DNA of 64,000 nt, taken from contig NZ_MBSS01000001.1 of NCBI RefSeq assembly GCF_001695855.1, positions 434,001 to 498,000 of the forward strand, read 5' to 3'. How positions within the stretch are numbered: position 1 is the first letter of the stretch; every line of letters starts with the position of its first letter. This document shows, one piece after another, positions 27,148 to 35,566 of the stretch. Under the pieces are notes generated by a model. That model searched no databases and was not told the origin of the DNA. It was given only the letters and a program-made list of their open reading frames with translations. Source of the DNA: Ensifer sp. LC163 (GTDB lineage: Bacteria > Pseudomonadota > Alphaproteobacteria > Rhizobiales > Rhizobiaceae). Made by a program: the position numbers and the translations under genes.

Positions 27148-28005
27148 TTACCCTTTCACCGCGCCAAGCGACAGGCCTTCGACGAGGTAGCGCTGAGCGT
27201 AGAGTGCGAGCGCCAGCGTCGGCGTGACCGAGAGAACGATGGCCGAGGCAATCTGCCCGTATTGGATGCCCGAGGAGGTGACGAAGGCAAGCGCGCCGAC
27301 CGTCACCGGCTGCTTGTCGGCCGAGGCCAGCACCAGCGCGAAGACGAAATTGTTCCAGGCGAAGATGAAGGCAAGCAGGCCGGCGGCAGCAATGCCGGGG
27401 CCGGCAAGCGGCAGGGCGATCTTGCGGAAGGTGGCAAACCAGGAATGGCCGGCAATGCGATAGGCATATTCGACGTCGGCGGAGATGTCCTCGAAATAGC
27501 CGCGCACGATCCACAGGATCAGCGGCAGGCAGATGAGCTGGTAGACCCAGATCAGGCCGAAATACGTGTTGGAAAGGCCGAGCCACTGGAAATACTGGGT
27601 TAGCGGCAGCAGCACCAGCAGCGGCGGCGCAAAACGGAAGGAGAGCAGCGTGAACGCGATGTCCTCCGAGCCCTTGAATTTATGCCGAGCAAAGGCGTAA
27701 GCCGCGGGAACCCCGAGCACCAGCGCCACCGCAACGGAAGCGACCGACAGGAAGATCGAGTTGCCGAGGTTGCGCATGAAGGCGATATCGAGCGTGCCGG
27801 CCGCCGTCTGCAGCTTGCCCGTGATCAGCGCCGCATAGTTCGACAGCGTCGGTGAAAACACGATCGACGGCGGAATGGTCAGGATCGTCTCGTTCGTCTG
27901 GAACGACATCAGGAAGATCCAGAAGATCGGGAACATGAAGAAGACAACGACGAGCGTCAGGGCGACAGCGCGCAGGAGCCGTTCGATGGGAGACGTGGTT
28001 TCCAT
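27148..28005 (-). CDS. ABC transporter permease (MalG/UgpE-like), polyol importer
   Basis: A 285-residue CUT1-type permease with about six hydrophobic helices and the EAA-loop region AYRIAGHSWFATFRKIALPLAGPG. ATG 28005 follows AAGGAGG at 5 bases. It pairs with the 28016 gene product. Order binding protein - permease - permease - two ATPases mirrors the rhizobial glycerol (GlpVPQST) and erythritol/polyol (Mpt) importers. Confidence 0.88.
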   Translation of the reverse strand: METTSPIERLLRAVALTLVVVFFMFPIFWIFLMSFQTNETILTIPPSIVFSPTLSNYAALITGKLQTAAGTLDIAFMRNLGNSIFLSVASVAVALVLGVPAAYAFARHKFKGSEDIAFTLLSFRFAPPLLVLLPLTQYFQWLGLSNTYFGLIWVYQLICLPLILWIVRGYFEDISADVEYAYRIAGHSWFATFRKIALPLAGPGIAAAGLLAFIFAWNNFVFALVLASADKQPVTVGALAFVTSSGIQYGQIASAIVLSVTPTLALALYAQRYLVEGLSLGAVKG

Positions 28006-28015
28006 TTGAACCTCC

Positions 28016-28939
28016 TTACGCTTCGCCGCGGGCGCGTTCGCGCAGGCGCAGCCAGTTCTTGATGAAGACGTTGGAGAGCGTGTAGGTGATCGCCCACAGG
28101 ATGATCAGAAGCGCTGCCGAACGGCCGACATTGGTCGACTGGAAGAAGTTGAGATAGGCCTCGACCTGGAAGACGGTCAGCGTGTTGCCGGGCCCCCCTT
28201 GCGTCATCGCATAGATGATGTCGAACTGCTGGATGCTATCGAGCAGACGGAACAGCGTTGCCGTCAGAATGTAGGGCGTGAGCATCGGCAGGGTGATGCG
28301 GAAGAACACGAAGCTCCTCGGCACGCCATCGAGTGCCGCCGCCTCGAATGGCTGGGTTGGCAGCGACCTGAGGCCGGCCAGGAGCAGGATCATGATGAAG
28401 GGCGTATAGACCCAGATATCGACGAGAATGACGGTCAAGAGCGCGGTGTCCGGCGACGACGCCCAGCGGAAATCGTTGAGGCCGATCAGGCTGGCAAGAT
28501 AGCTCAGAATGCCGAAGCTCGGATTGGTCATCAGCTTCCACATCAAGGCGGCGAGCGCCGGCGCGATCATCAGCGGCAGAAGCAGCATGATCGAGATGAA
28601 GTTGTTGATGGTGGAGCGGCGCTGCAACAGCAGCGCGATGCCGAGGCCGAGCAGCAGTTCCAGCGCCACGGTGATGCCGGCATAAAGCAGCGACACCTTC
28701 AGGGTGTTCCAAAAGGCCGGGTCGGTGACGAAGTTCAGGTAGTTTTCGCCCCAGTTGAACTGGCGCGCCCAGGGCTGGCTCAGCCGGTAGCGCTGGAACG
28801 AATAGATCACCGCCGTGAAGAAGGGGATGAGAATGCCGATGCAGACGAGCAACGCCGGCAGGCTCAGCACGTAGGGAAGCATCTTCCTGCTGATCCTGAA
28901 ACCTGACGCCGGTTTGCGGAGGGTTGCTGTTGAAGCCAT
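28016..28939 (-). CDS. ABC transporter permease (MalF/UgpA-like), polyol importer
   Basis: A 307-residue permease with a hydrophilic N-terminus of about 25 residues, about six hydrophobic helices and an EAA-type loop in EAAALDGVPRSFVFFRITLPML. ATG 28939 has a CGGAG ribosome site. It is separated from the binding-protein gene by 197 bases containing a large nested hairpin, and from the next permease by 10 bases. Confidence 0.88.
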   Translation of the reverse strand: MASTATLRKPASGFRISRKMLPYVLSLPALLVCIGILIPFFTAVIYSFQRYRLSQPWARQFNWGENYLNFVTDPAFWNTLKVSLLYAGITVALELLLGLGIALLLQRRSTINNFISIMLLLPLMIAPALAALMWKLMTNPSFGILSYLASLIGLNDFRWASSPDTALLTVILVDIWVYTPFIMILLLAGLRSLPTQPFEAAALDGVPRSFVFFRITLPMLTPYILTATLFRLLDSIQQFDIIYAMTQGGPGNTLTVFQVEAYLNFFQSTNVGRSAALLIILWAITYTLSNVFIKNWLRLRERARGEA

Positions 28940-29053
28940 GTCGAGCTCCGTTCTCTAAAGTCTTGAAGAAAGCACGCGGCACGCGAGGTCGAGCCCCGCG
29001 CCAGTCCATCGGCATCTCAGGTTGGTATTGGCGGCTTTGAGCCGATCTCGCGG

Positions 29054-29122
29054 GATGCCCGGCGCTAGAGCGTCCTTTGTGCGTCCATTTGAACGCACGG
29101 CGCTCTAGTTGCGCCGGGCATC
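29054..29122. repeat. nested inverted repeat between binding-protein and permease genes
   Basis: Outer arms GATGCCCGGCGC (29054-29065) and GCGCCGGGCATC (29111-29122) enclose a CTAGAGCG...CGCTCTAG palindrome (29065-29108) of the abundant rhizobial intergenic type. The RNA would fold into one long stem in the middle of the transporter transcript. Confidence 0.8.
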
Positions 29123-29136
29123 GCTTGGGAGGCGTA

Positions 29137-30582
29137 TCAGCCGAGACCAGCTTCCTTCAGCTGGCGATCGATGCTTTCGACGAGCTGGTCGAGACCTTCA
29201 TCGACCGGCACCTGCTTGGCGACCATCTTCTGCAGTGTCGCCGCCCACTCGGTGGTGACGTCGAAGAACAGCGGCTGGGCGGTGAAATGGATCTTCGCGC
29301 CCGGGGCGGAAACGTCGTGCATCTCCACATAGCCCGGATAGCTCTTGTTCAGTCGCTCGCGGAATATTTCGTCCTTCCAGACCGAGGCGCGGACAGGGTT
29401 GACGAAGTCCATCTTCGTTGCGCCGAAGATCGCATGTTCGAGACCCGTGGCCCACTGCAGGAAGTACCAGGTCGCGTCCTTGTCCTTGGCGAAATTGGAC
29501 ATGGCAAGCGACCAGATCCAGATGTTCGGCGTCGGCGCAGACGCCGCAGGATTGGCGGTGAACGGCGCGTATGCCAGCTTGCCGGCCATCTTGTTGTCGC
29601 CACCGTTCATGAAATAGCCGAGAATGTCGGCGTCGTAGATCATGGCGGAAGCGCCGGCACCGAGGTCGGTGCCGACCTGGTACCAAGTATAGGTCGACCA
29701 GTCCTTCGGACCGCTTTCCTGGATCATCTGCACCCATTTGGTGTGGAAGGCCTTGGATTCGGCCGTATTCATCGCCGCGGAAAGCTTGCCATCAGCCGAA
29801 ACATTCAGGTCCTTCTGGCCAAAATTGGCATAACCCGAAAGGAAGCCCGGATGGATCGTCGCCCAGGAGCGCGAACCACGCACCCCGACGCCGTAGACAC
29901 CGCCGCCGACATCCTTGGTTAGCTTCGCCGCGGTGGTCGCGAGTTCGTCGAGGTTTTTCGGGACGCTGACGCCCACTTTGTCGAGCATTTCCTGGTTGAA
30001 CGAGAGATTGTTCTGTTCATAGCCCCACGGAATGCACCATTGCTTGGCGTCTTCCGAACCGAGCGCCCCGCCCGGCTGGCCGTTCCAGGCGCAGGAGTTC
30101 TTCACACCGGCGAGGAAATCGTCCCAATTGTAGTTGGGGTTGGTCTTGGTCGGATCCTTGATCCATTCGTTGAGATCGGCGATCCAGCCGGCCGGACCAT
30201 AGGTCCAGGTCATATAGGCGCCGGTCATGAAGGCGTCGTATTCGGACGACCCCGAGGAAAGCGCTGCCGTCACCTTGTCGAAATAGACGTCTTCCGGAAA
30301 CACGTCGTAGGTGACTTCGATACCGGTCAGATCCTTGAAGGCCTGAAGGTTGGCAATCATCGCGTCGGCATAAGGATGCTTGTTCAACAAGAGCTTCAGC
30401 GACTTGCCGGAATGCGCCTTCCAGTCGAAGTCGGCGGCCAGCGCCTGGCTCGACATCATGTTGAAGAGCGTCCCGGCCGAGCCGGCGGCAATGCCTGCAG
30501 CACCGAGACCCTTAAGCATGCCGCGACGATCTACCTCTCCGCGCAGAAACGCGCCGATGAGGTCTTTCTCCTTCTCGTACAT
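29137..30582 (-). CDS. ABC transporter substrate-binding protein, polyol importer
   Basis: A 481-residue extracellular binding protein of the CUT1/glycerol-binding type. The N-terminus has a Tat-like signal (DRRGMLKGLGAAGIAAGS, then a hydrophobic run ending ALAAD at about residue 50). Start ATG 30582 (MYEKEKD) follows GGAGGAG. The protein is long, rich in Trp/Tyr (YMTWTYGPAGW, WSTYTWYQV) as sugar and polyol binders are, and heads the operon that leads into eryA. Erythritol or another C4-C5 polyol is the inferred ligand. Confidence 0.86.
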   Translation of the reverse strand: MYEKEKDLIGAFLRGEVDRRGMLKGLGAAGIAAGSAGTLFNMMSSQALAADFDWKAHSGKSLKLLLNKHPYADAMIANLQAFKDLTGIEVTYDVFPEDVYFDKVTAALSSGSSEYDAFMTGAYMTWTYGPAGWIADLNEWIKDPTKTNPNYNWDDFLAGVKNSCAWNGQPGGALGSEDAKQWCIPWGYEQNNLSFNQEMLDKVGVSVPKNLDELATTAAKLTKDVGGGVYGVGVRGSRSWATIHPGFLSGYANFGQKDLNVSADGKLSAAMNTAESKAFHTKWVQMIQESGPKDWSTYTWYQVGTDLGAGASAMIYDADILGYFMNGGDNKMAGKLAYAPFTANPAASAPTPNIWIWSLAMSNFAKDKDATWYFLQWATGLEHAIFGATKMDFVNPVRASVWKDEIFRERLNKSYPGYVEMHDVSAPGAKIHFTAQPLFFDVTTEWAATLQKMVAKQVPVDEGLDQLVESIDRQLKEAGLG

Positions 30583-30827
30583 AAGTCTTCTCCTCCGTTG
30601 CGGGTATGATTGCGTCATGCGATCACCGGCTACCCGACCGGTATTCCTCCCCTTTGAGGCCTTAGAGCGCCGCGCGTCCGTTCGGACGCGCAAAGGACGC
30701 TCTAACTCCTTGAGCCGGCGCATCGAGCTTTCCAAAAATCGATTCCGATTTTTGGGCCGATGCGCTGATGGCGAAACCTCCTCGCCGCCCTGCTCCCCGG
30801 GCCTCATTCGATTCCGTCAGACACTCC
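30583..30827 (-). promoter_or_regulatory. promoter region of the polyol transport/ery operon, with repeats
   Basis: 245 bases without a gene. A near-palindrome TGATTGC-N5-GCGATCA (30607-30625) close to the binding-protein gene is a candidate operator. 30662-30705 is a TTAGAGCG...CGCTCTAA rhizobial palindrome and 30732-30755 is a hairpin with 10-bp arms CCAAAAATCG. Because eryD is co-oriented upstream, the operon may also be read through from eryD. Confidence 0.45.
30662..30755. repeat. two rhizobial palindromic repeats (AGAGCG type and AAAAATCG type)
   Basis: 30662-30705 has TTAGAGCG/CGCTCTAA ends with an inner CGCGCGTCCG/CGGACGCG hairpin. 30732-30755 has perfect 10-bp arms around ATTC. The first shares ends with the elements at 29065 and 60961. 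Confidence 0.75.
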
Positions 30828-31796
30828 TCATTTACCGTCCGCGGCGAGCGCCCGGGCCGTCTTCTCGTCGGTGATGAGACCGCTCAACAGTCCGCTTGCA
30901 AGCACGGCGCGGATGGCGGGCGTCTTGATCTTGCCGCCGGCGACCGCAACGGTGCGGCGATCTTTCAGGTCGTCGCGGCTGAGCGTGAAAGTGCGGTTCG
31001 ACAGCGTCGTCTCGATCGGGCGGCCGTCCTCATCGAAGAAGTGGCCGAGCAATTCGCCCTTGCCCCCGCCCTTCTGGATTTCCTCGATCTCGCTCATCTC
31101 GATCATCCCTGTCGAGACCAGCGACGCCTCACGCTCTGCCGTACCGATGCCGACCATCAGGAGGTCGGCGGTCTTGGCGAGATCGAACACTTCGCGCACG
31201 CCGCGCTGGCTGAAGAGCACGTCGCGATCCTCGACGGTGTTGGCGAAGAACGGCACGGGCATGACATAGGCCTCCGCGCCGGTGCGCTCGGCAAGCCGGT
31301 GGATCACGTCATGCGGGTTTGCCGAGAACTTGCGGGTAAGCCCGCCGAGCAACGAGACGAAACGGGTCTTGTTACTGGTGGTGCGCGGCAGATATTCGAC
31401 GCAGGCGGCGAGCGTGCGGCCGTGTCCGACGCCGACGAGCGCGGTTTCGTCTCGCTCGATCTCGCGCTTCAGGAACTGCGCGCCTGATATGCCGAGCGCC
31501 TTCAGCGGCAGGTCGTCGGCATCGAAATCGGGAACGACCTCGCAATAATCGAGGCCGTAACGTGCCGAGAGCTTCTGCTCCAGCTCGACGCATTCCGAGA
31601 CTTCGCCATCGATATAGACCTTCACCAGGCCTTCCTGGTTGGCCTTCATGATCAGGCGGTGAGCCTTGAGCGATGTCAGACCCAGCCGCTTGGCAACCTC
31701 CGCCTGGGTCAGGCCGCCGGCATAGTGCAGCCACGCGGCGCGCGTCGCCATGCTGGTTTCGTCGTCGCGAAGATTTGCACCACCGATGATCGCCAT
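30828..31796 (-). CDS. eryD: SorC-family transcriptional regulator EryD
   Basis: A 322-residue SorC/DeoR-type regulator: N-terminal HTH (YAGGLTQAEVAKRLGLTSLKAHRLI, about residues 25-50) and the SorC sugar-binding domain (VGVGHGRTLAACVEYLP, VSLLGGLTRKF, LMVGIGTAE, AVAGGKIKTPAIRAVL). In Brucella EryD represses the ery genes and responds to erythritol. Length (about 316 there) and position agree. ATG 31796 is chosen; GTG 31805 is an alternative, and both have mediocre ribosome sites. It lies upstream of the transporter-ery operon on the same strand. Confidence 0.85.
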   Translation of the reverse strand: MAIIGGANLRDDETSMATRAAWLHYAGGLTQAEVAKRLGLTSLKAHRLIMKANQEGLVKVYIDGEVSECVELEQKLSARYGLDYCEVVPDFDADDLPLKALGISGAQFLKREIERDETALVGVGHGRTLAACVEYLPRTTSNKTRFVSLLGGLTRKFSANPHDVIHRLAERTGAEAYVMPVPFFANTVEDRDVLFSQRGVREVFDLAKTADLLMVGIGTAEREASLVSTGMIEMSEIEEIQKGGGKGELLGHFFDEDGRPIETTLSNRTFTLSRDDLKDRRTVAVAGGKIKTPAIRAVLASGLLSGLITDEKTARALAADGK

Positions 31797-32098
31797 CGTC
31801 TCCACCCGGATCCGTTATGCTGCAACGCATGATAAATTTTGCATTGCATGATATTTTTATCTCGCTGATGAAATAAATTTCATGTCGTGAAAAAAATGTC
31901 AAGCGAGAACATGCGAAGACCGATCACGGTTTGTGGATCGTTGCGAATGACGAGGAGAAACCTGACAGACGTCAGGTCGCTGGATTCCGGCTCAGGGCCG
32001 GAATGAAGAAAAAGGGCATGCTTTCGACCTCGAGCAGGCATTCCCAGGAGATTGCCAGCACGGTGACCCGCCGAAAAGGCCGGTTTGCCGCCGTGACC
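31797..32098 (-). promoter_or_regulatory. eryD promoter/operator region and downstream repeats
   Basis: A 302-base gap. The AT-rich part (31820-31900) holds two direct repeats GCATGATA (31827-31834 and 31846-31853, 19 bp apart) and a perfect palindrome ATGAAAT-AA-ATTTCAT (31868-31883). These are good candidates for EryD autoregulatory sites. The remainder (31961-31976 CCTGAC/GTCAGG; 31984-32004 ATTCCGGC/GCCGGAAT) is repeat-derived hairpin downstream of the LuxR gene. Confidence 0.5.
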
Positions 32099-32902
32099 TT
32101 ACTGGCCGAGATTGCGCAGATAGAGCGAAAGAAGCTGCGTCTGCGAGGAGATGCCGAGCTTGCGGTAGACGTTGCGGCGGTGAACCTTGACCGTGCCGGT
32201 CGAGATTCCAAGCTTCAGGCCGATCGATTCCGACGAATGCCCCTGCAGCACCAGTTCGATGATCGAGGCTTCGCGCTCGGTCAGATTGAGGTGCTGCCAG
32301 ACGCCGTCTGCGGGCGGATGCGCAGATTTCCTGCGACTGCGCCCGGTCTTTGCCAGCGCCGCGTCGAACCTGCGCCCGAGATCCGCCCAATGGTGGCGGA
32401 CCAGTGCCGAGACCAGCGGCTCGACCTTCTTCAACAGGGCGAATTCCGCGGCACTGAAGGACCCGGTCGCCTCGCGCCGCATCAGCGACAGGACAACGGT
32501 GATCTCGCCGCTGATCGGCACGAAGAAGCCGACCTCCTCCGCCAGGCCGGTCTGCACGTAATAGGTCCTATAGTATTCACTGGAGAAGAACCGGTCCGGC
32601 GCCCGTTCGCGCATACGCCAGACGCCCGGCTTGCCCTCGCAGGCCGCGTGGTAGAACGGATCGAGCAGATAGGGGCCGGCCTGGTAGAGGCTGACGAACA
32701 GAACGTGGTCCTTGGCGTTGAAGGTGCTGTAGAGGTCGATCGGCCGTTCCTTGCCGCGATAGGCGAAAACCACGACATAATCAAAAGTCATCAGCGTCGA
32801 CATCAATTGCCGATAGGCTGTGCCGACCGCCTCGTCGTCCATGGCCGCGCCGTCGACCATCGGCGCCAAGACCTGAAATAGTCCCTCGAGATCGATGCCC
32901 AA
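32099..32902 (-). CDS. LuxR-family transcriptional regulator
   Basis: A 267-residue regulator with a C-terminal LuxR/GerE HTH (LNLTEREASIIELVLQGHSSESIGLKLGISTGTVKVHRRNVYRKLGI split across about residues 205-250) and an N-terminal sensor region of about 190 residues without an obvious autoinducer-domain signature. TTG 32902 is taken as start with GGGAG upstream. It diverges from the Pot-type ABC operon and is its likely regulator; short GGTATATACC-type boxes lie in the 185-base gap. Confidence 0.85.
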   Translation of the reverse strand: MGIDLEGLFQVLAPMVDGAAMDDEAVGTAYRQLMSTLMTFDYVVVFAYRGKERPIDLYSTFNAKDHVLFVSLYQAGPYLLDPFYHAACEGKPGVWRMRERAPDRFFSSEYYRTYYVQTGLAEEVGFFVPISGEITVVLSLMRREATGSFSAAEFALLKKVEPLVSALVRHHWADLGRRFDAALAKTGRSRRKSAHPPADGVWQHLNLTEREASIIELVLQGHSSESIGLKLGISTGTVKVHRRNVYRKLGISSQTQLLSLYLRNLGQ

Positions 32903-32932
32903 ACCGCTCTCCCGCCGATCCGGCTCTGTTCA

Positions 32933-32990
32933 GGGTATACTCCTCCCACAAGCCAATTCGCGTTGAAATACCTCTCTCGGGGTATATACC
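32933..32990. promoter_or_regulatory. GGGTATA boxes in the LuxR/ABC divergent promoter
   Basis: GGGTATAC at 32933-32940 and a perfect palindrome GGTATATACC at 32981-32990, with an inverted AATACC copy at 32968-32973 between them. Similar boxes at helical spacing in a divergent regulator promoter suggest operator sites. This is inference from pattern only. Confidence 0.4.
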
Positions 32991-33087
32991 GGCACCGGCC
33001 GCTTTGACTAGGCTGCCTGTCAATGACGGTGGGACGTCAGGGCATCAGAGCCTTGGCGGTATCCGACAACAACCGCAGGGAACAGAC

Positions 33088-34176
33088 GTGACATCCGCTT
33101 CGACGAACGACATCGAGTTCCGTTCGGTGGTCAAACGCTATGGCAGCGTGACCGCCGTTTCGGACATCAACTTCGCGGTGCCCCGGGGCGCCTTCATGGC
33201 GCTGCTGGGTCCCTCCGGCTGCGGCAAGACCACCTGCCTGCGCATGATCGGCGGCTTCGAGCAGCCGAGCGAAGGCACGGTCTATATTAACGGCGAGGCG
33301 ATGAACGGCGTTGCCGCCTATCGGCGCCCGGTCAACATGGTGTTCCAGCACTATGCGCTGTTTCCGCATCTCGACGTCGAGCAGAACGTCTCCTACGGAC
33401 TGAGACAGATGCTGCCGCGCATCGCCAGCCCCGAGATTTCGCGCCGCGCCCAGGAGGCGCTGGAAATGGTCCGCCTCGGCGGCTTCGGCAAGCGCGGGAT
33501 CCATGAAATGTCCGGTGGCCAGCAACAGCGTGTCGCGCTCGCCCGCGCCATCGTCAACAAGCCGAAGGTGCTTCTGCTCGACGAGCCGTTGGCAGCCCTC
33601 GACAAGAAGCTGCGCACCGCCATGCAGATCGAACTGCAGACGTTGCAGCGCGAACTCGGCATCACCTTCGTGCTGGTCACCCACGACCAGGAAGAGGCGC
33701 TGTCGATGAGCGACTTCGTCTGCGTCATGAATGCCGGTCGCATCGTCCAGGTCGGGCCGCCGCAGGAAATCTACGATCGCCCGGCGAGCCTGTTCGTCGC
33801 CGATTTCGTCGGCAAGACCAACCGGATCACGGCAACCGTCGACACCGGCGGCGCCTCGATCCTTTTTGCCAACGGTGCGCGGTTTGCAGCGCCTGCCGCC
33901 ACGACACCGAGCACAGGTGCGGCCATGGTCGCGCTGCGCCCCGAGGCGATCAGCCTGAAACGCAATGGCGCGGCCGGCACCGCCGCTCTCTCCGGCACCG
34001 TCACCCACCGCATTTTCCTCGGCTCGTCCGTCGAATATTCCGTCGATGTCGACGGCCTTGGCGACTTTCTCGTCACCGCCGACCGACGGGCGCTCGGCGA
34101 CAGCGATCTCGTCGAGCCCGGCGACAAGGTCGGCCTCGCCTTCGATCCCAATGCGCTCCATGTCTTTCCGGCCTGA
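33088..34176 (+). CDS. ABC transporter ATPase (PotA-like)
   Basis: A 362-residue ATPase with Walker A GPSGCGKT, Q-loop VFQHYALFPH, signature MSGGQQQR, Walker B VLLLDEP and His switch VTHDQEE, all canonical, plus a C-terminal TOBE domain. GTG 33088 follows AGGG by 7 bases; a longer in-frame start at 33004 lies within the promoter. It leads an ATPase - binding protein - permease - permease - SDR operon. The class imports polyamines, betaines and similar cations. Confidence 0.9.
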   Translation: MTSASTNDIEFRSVVKRYGSVTAVSDINFAVPRGAFMALLGPSGCGKTTCLRMIGGFEQPSEGTVYINGEAMNGVAAYRRPVNMVFQHYALFPHLDVEQNVSYGLRQMLPRIASPEISRRAQEALEMVRLGGFGKRGIHEMSGGQQQRVALARAIVNKPKVLLLDEPLAALDKKLRTAMQIELQTLQRELGITFVLVTHDQEEALSMSDFVCVMNAGRIVQVGPPQEIYDRPASLFVADFVGKTNRITATVDTGGASILFANGARFAAPAATTPSTGAAMVALRPEAISLKRNGAAGTAALSGTVTHRIFLGSSVEYSVDVDGLGDFLVTADRRALGDSDLVEPGDKVGLAFDPNALHVFPA

Positions 34177-34248
34177 AATGTGTTTCCGGCCTGATCCGGC
34201 CGGCCCCTGCTGCCTTGCATGAACGTCAACGATAAAGGGAACAGCGTC

Positions 34249-35409
34249 ATGACCAAATGGTACAGAGAAAATGCCCCGATCACCGCCGAGCAACTGGCCG
34301 ACGAGCTGATGCGCCTGAAGCGCGGCTCGGTCACCCGCCGCCACTTCCTCGGCGTCACCGGCCTCGGACTTGCGACGGCGGTGCTGGCGCGCCAGCCTGG
34401 CCTGTTCAATTCGACGGCCTTTGCCGGTGATCTCGGCACGCAGATGTCGATCGCCACCTGGCCGAACTACCATGATCCCGCCACCTTCGAGGCGTTCCAG
34501 GCCGCAACCGGCGTTGCCGTCGAGGTCAACGTCTTCGGCTCGAACGAGGAAATGCTCGCCAAACTCCAGGCCGGCGGCACCGGCTGGGACCTGTTTGTGC
34601 CGACCAATTACACGATCTCCACCTATGTGAAGCTCGGCCTCATCGACGAACTCGATCTCTCCAAGCTGCCGAACTACGACGCCTCGACCGAGACCGCGCG
34701 CTTCACCAACGAGGGCGTCGTCGACGGCAAGACCTATGCCGTGCCGAAGAACTGGGGCACCACCGGCATCGCGCTCAACTCGAACAAGATCAAGACCCCG
34801 GTCACCAGCTGGAAGGACTTCTTCGAGGTCGCCATGACCGAGGCCGACGGCCGCGCCATGGTCCACGACTACCAGCTGACCACCATCGGCAACGCCCTCG
34901 TCTCGCTCGGTTACTCCTTCAATTCGACCAAGCCGGACGAGCTCGCCAAGGCCGAGGAACTGCTGATCAAGGTGAAGCCGCATCTCTACGCCATCAACAG
35001 CGACTACCAGCCGTCGATGCGCGCGACCGACGCCTGGATGACCATGTGCTGGACCAATGACGGCGCGCAGCTCAACCGCGACATGCCGGAAATCCAGTTC
35101 GTGCTCGGCAAGGACGGCGGCGAAATCTGGTCGGACTTCTACGCGATCCCGAAGAGCGCGGCCAACAAGGCGGCCGGCTACGCGCTGCTCAACTACCTGA
35201 TGGCCCCGGAAAACGCCGTCAAGGAGCATATCGCCAACGGCGCGCCGACCACCGACAGCCGCGTCCTGAAGCTGCTGCCGGCCGACGTCACGGGCAACAA
35301 GATCGTCTATCCCGACGATGCTTCGCTGACGCCGCTCGAATTCGGCGCCGCGGTAACCTTGACCGACCCGGGCCGCGCCGAACTGATGGCACGGTTCAAG
35401 TCGGCCTAA
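34249..35409 (+). CDS. ABC transporter substrate-binding protein (PotD/PotF-like)
   Basis: A 386-residue periplasmic binding protein with a twin-arginine signal (TRRHFLGVTGLGLATAVLA, about residues 27-45). The mature part begins with a typical SBP_bac_8 strand (MSIATWPNYHDPATFEAFQ) and carries DLFVPTNYTISTYVKLGLIDELD and MTMCWTNDGAQ segments seen in polyamine/betaine binders. ATG 34249 has AAAGGGA at 8 bases; ATG 34219 has no ribosome site. Because the neighbouring catabolic block looks directed at a histidine betaine, ergothioneine is a candidate ligand (inference only). Confidence 0.87.
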   Translation: MTKWYRENAPITAEQLADELMRLKRGSVTRRHFLGVTGLGLATAVLARQPGLFNSTAFAGDLGTQMSIATWPNYHDPATFEAFQAATGVAVEVNVFGSNEEMLAKLQAGGTGWDLFVPTNYTISTYVKLGLIDELDLSKLPNYDASTETARFTNEGVVDGKTYAVPKNWGTTGIALNSNKIKTPVTSWKDFFEVAMTEADGRAMVHDYQLTTIGNALVSLGYSFNSTKPDELAKAEELLIKVKPHLYAINSDYQPSMRATDAWMTMCWTNDGAQLNRDMPEIQFVLGKDGGEIWSDFYAIPKSAANKAAGYALLNYLMAPENAVKEHIANGAPTTDSRVLKLLPADVTGNKIVYPDDASLTPLEFGAAVTLTDPGRAELMARFKSA

Positions 35410-35419
35410 CTCCACGTTT

Positions 35420-35533
35420 GCCCCTCACCCTAACCCTCTCCCCGCCAGCGGGGAGAGGGAACGAGGCCAGCGCCGCGAGTCCCTTCGCCCCGCAAAGCGG
35501 GGAGAAGGTGGCCGGCAGGCCGGATGAGGGGCG
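35420..35533. repeat. RIME-like element between binding-protein and permease genes
   Basis: Two palindromes facing each other: CCCTCTCCCCGC/GCGGGGAGAGGG and CTTCGCCCCGC/GCGGGGAGAAG, bounded by CCCCTCACCC and GGATGAGGGG ends. Same family as the elements at 12724, 40036 and 51058. Confidence 0.8.
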
Positions 35534-35566
35534 GAACTCGACAATCATTTCTACGGACCAAATCTC

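Noticed and set aside
29054-29122. The hairpin between the polyol binding protein and permease as a full intrinsic terminator.
   Set aside because: No T-run follows the stem on the minus strand, and the downstream genes need this transcript.
33037-35415. A 792-codon open frame on the minus strand opposite the ABC ATPase and binding-protein genes.
   Set aside because: It is antisense to two well-supported genes with clear motifs. Its composition (Arg, Asp, Gly, Val-rich, no domain) is typical of the mirror frame of GC-rich codons.
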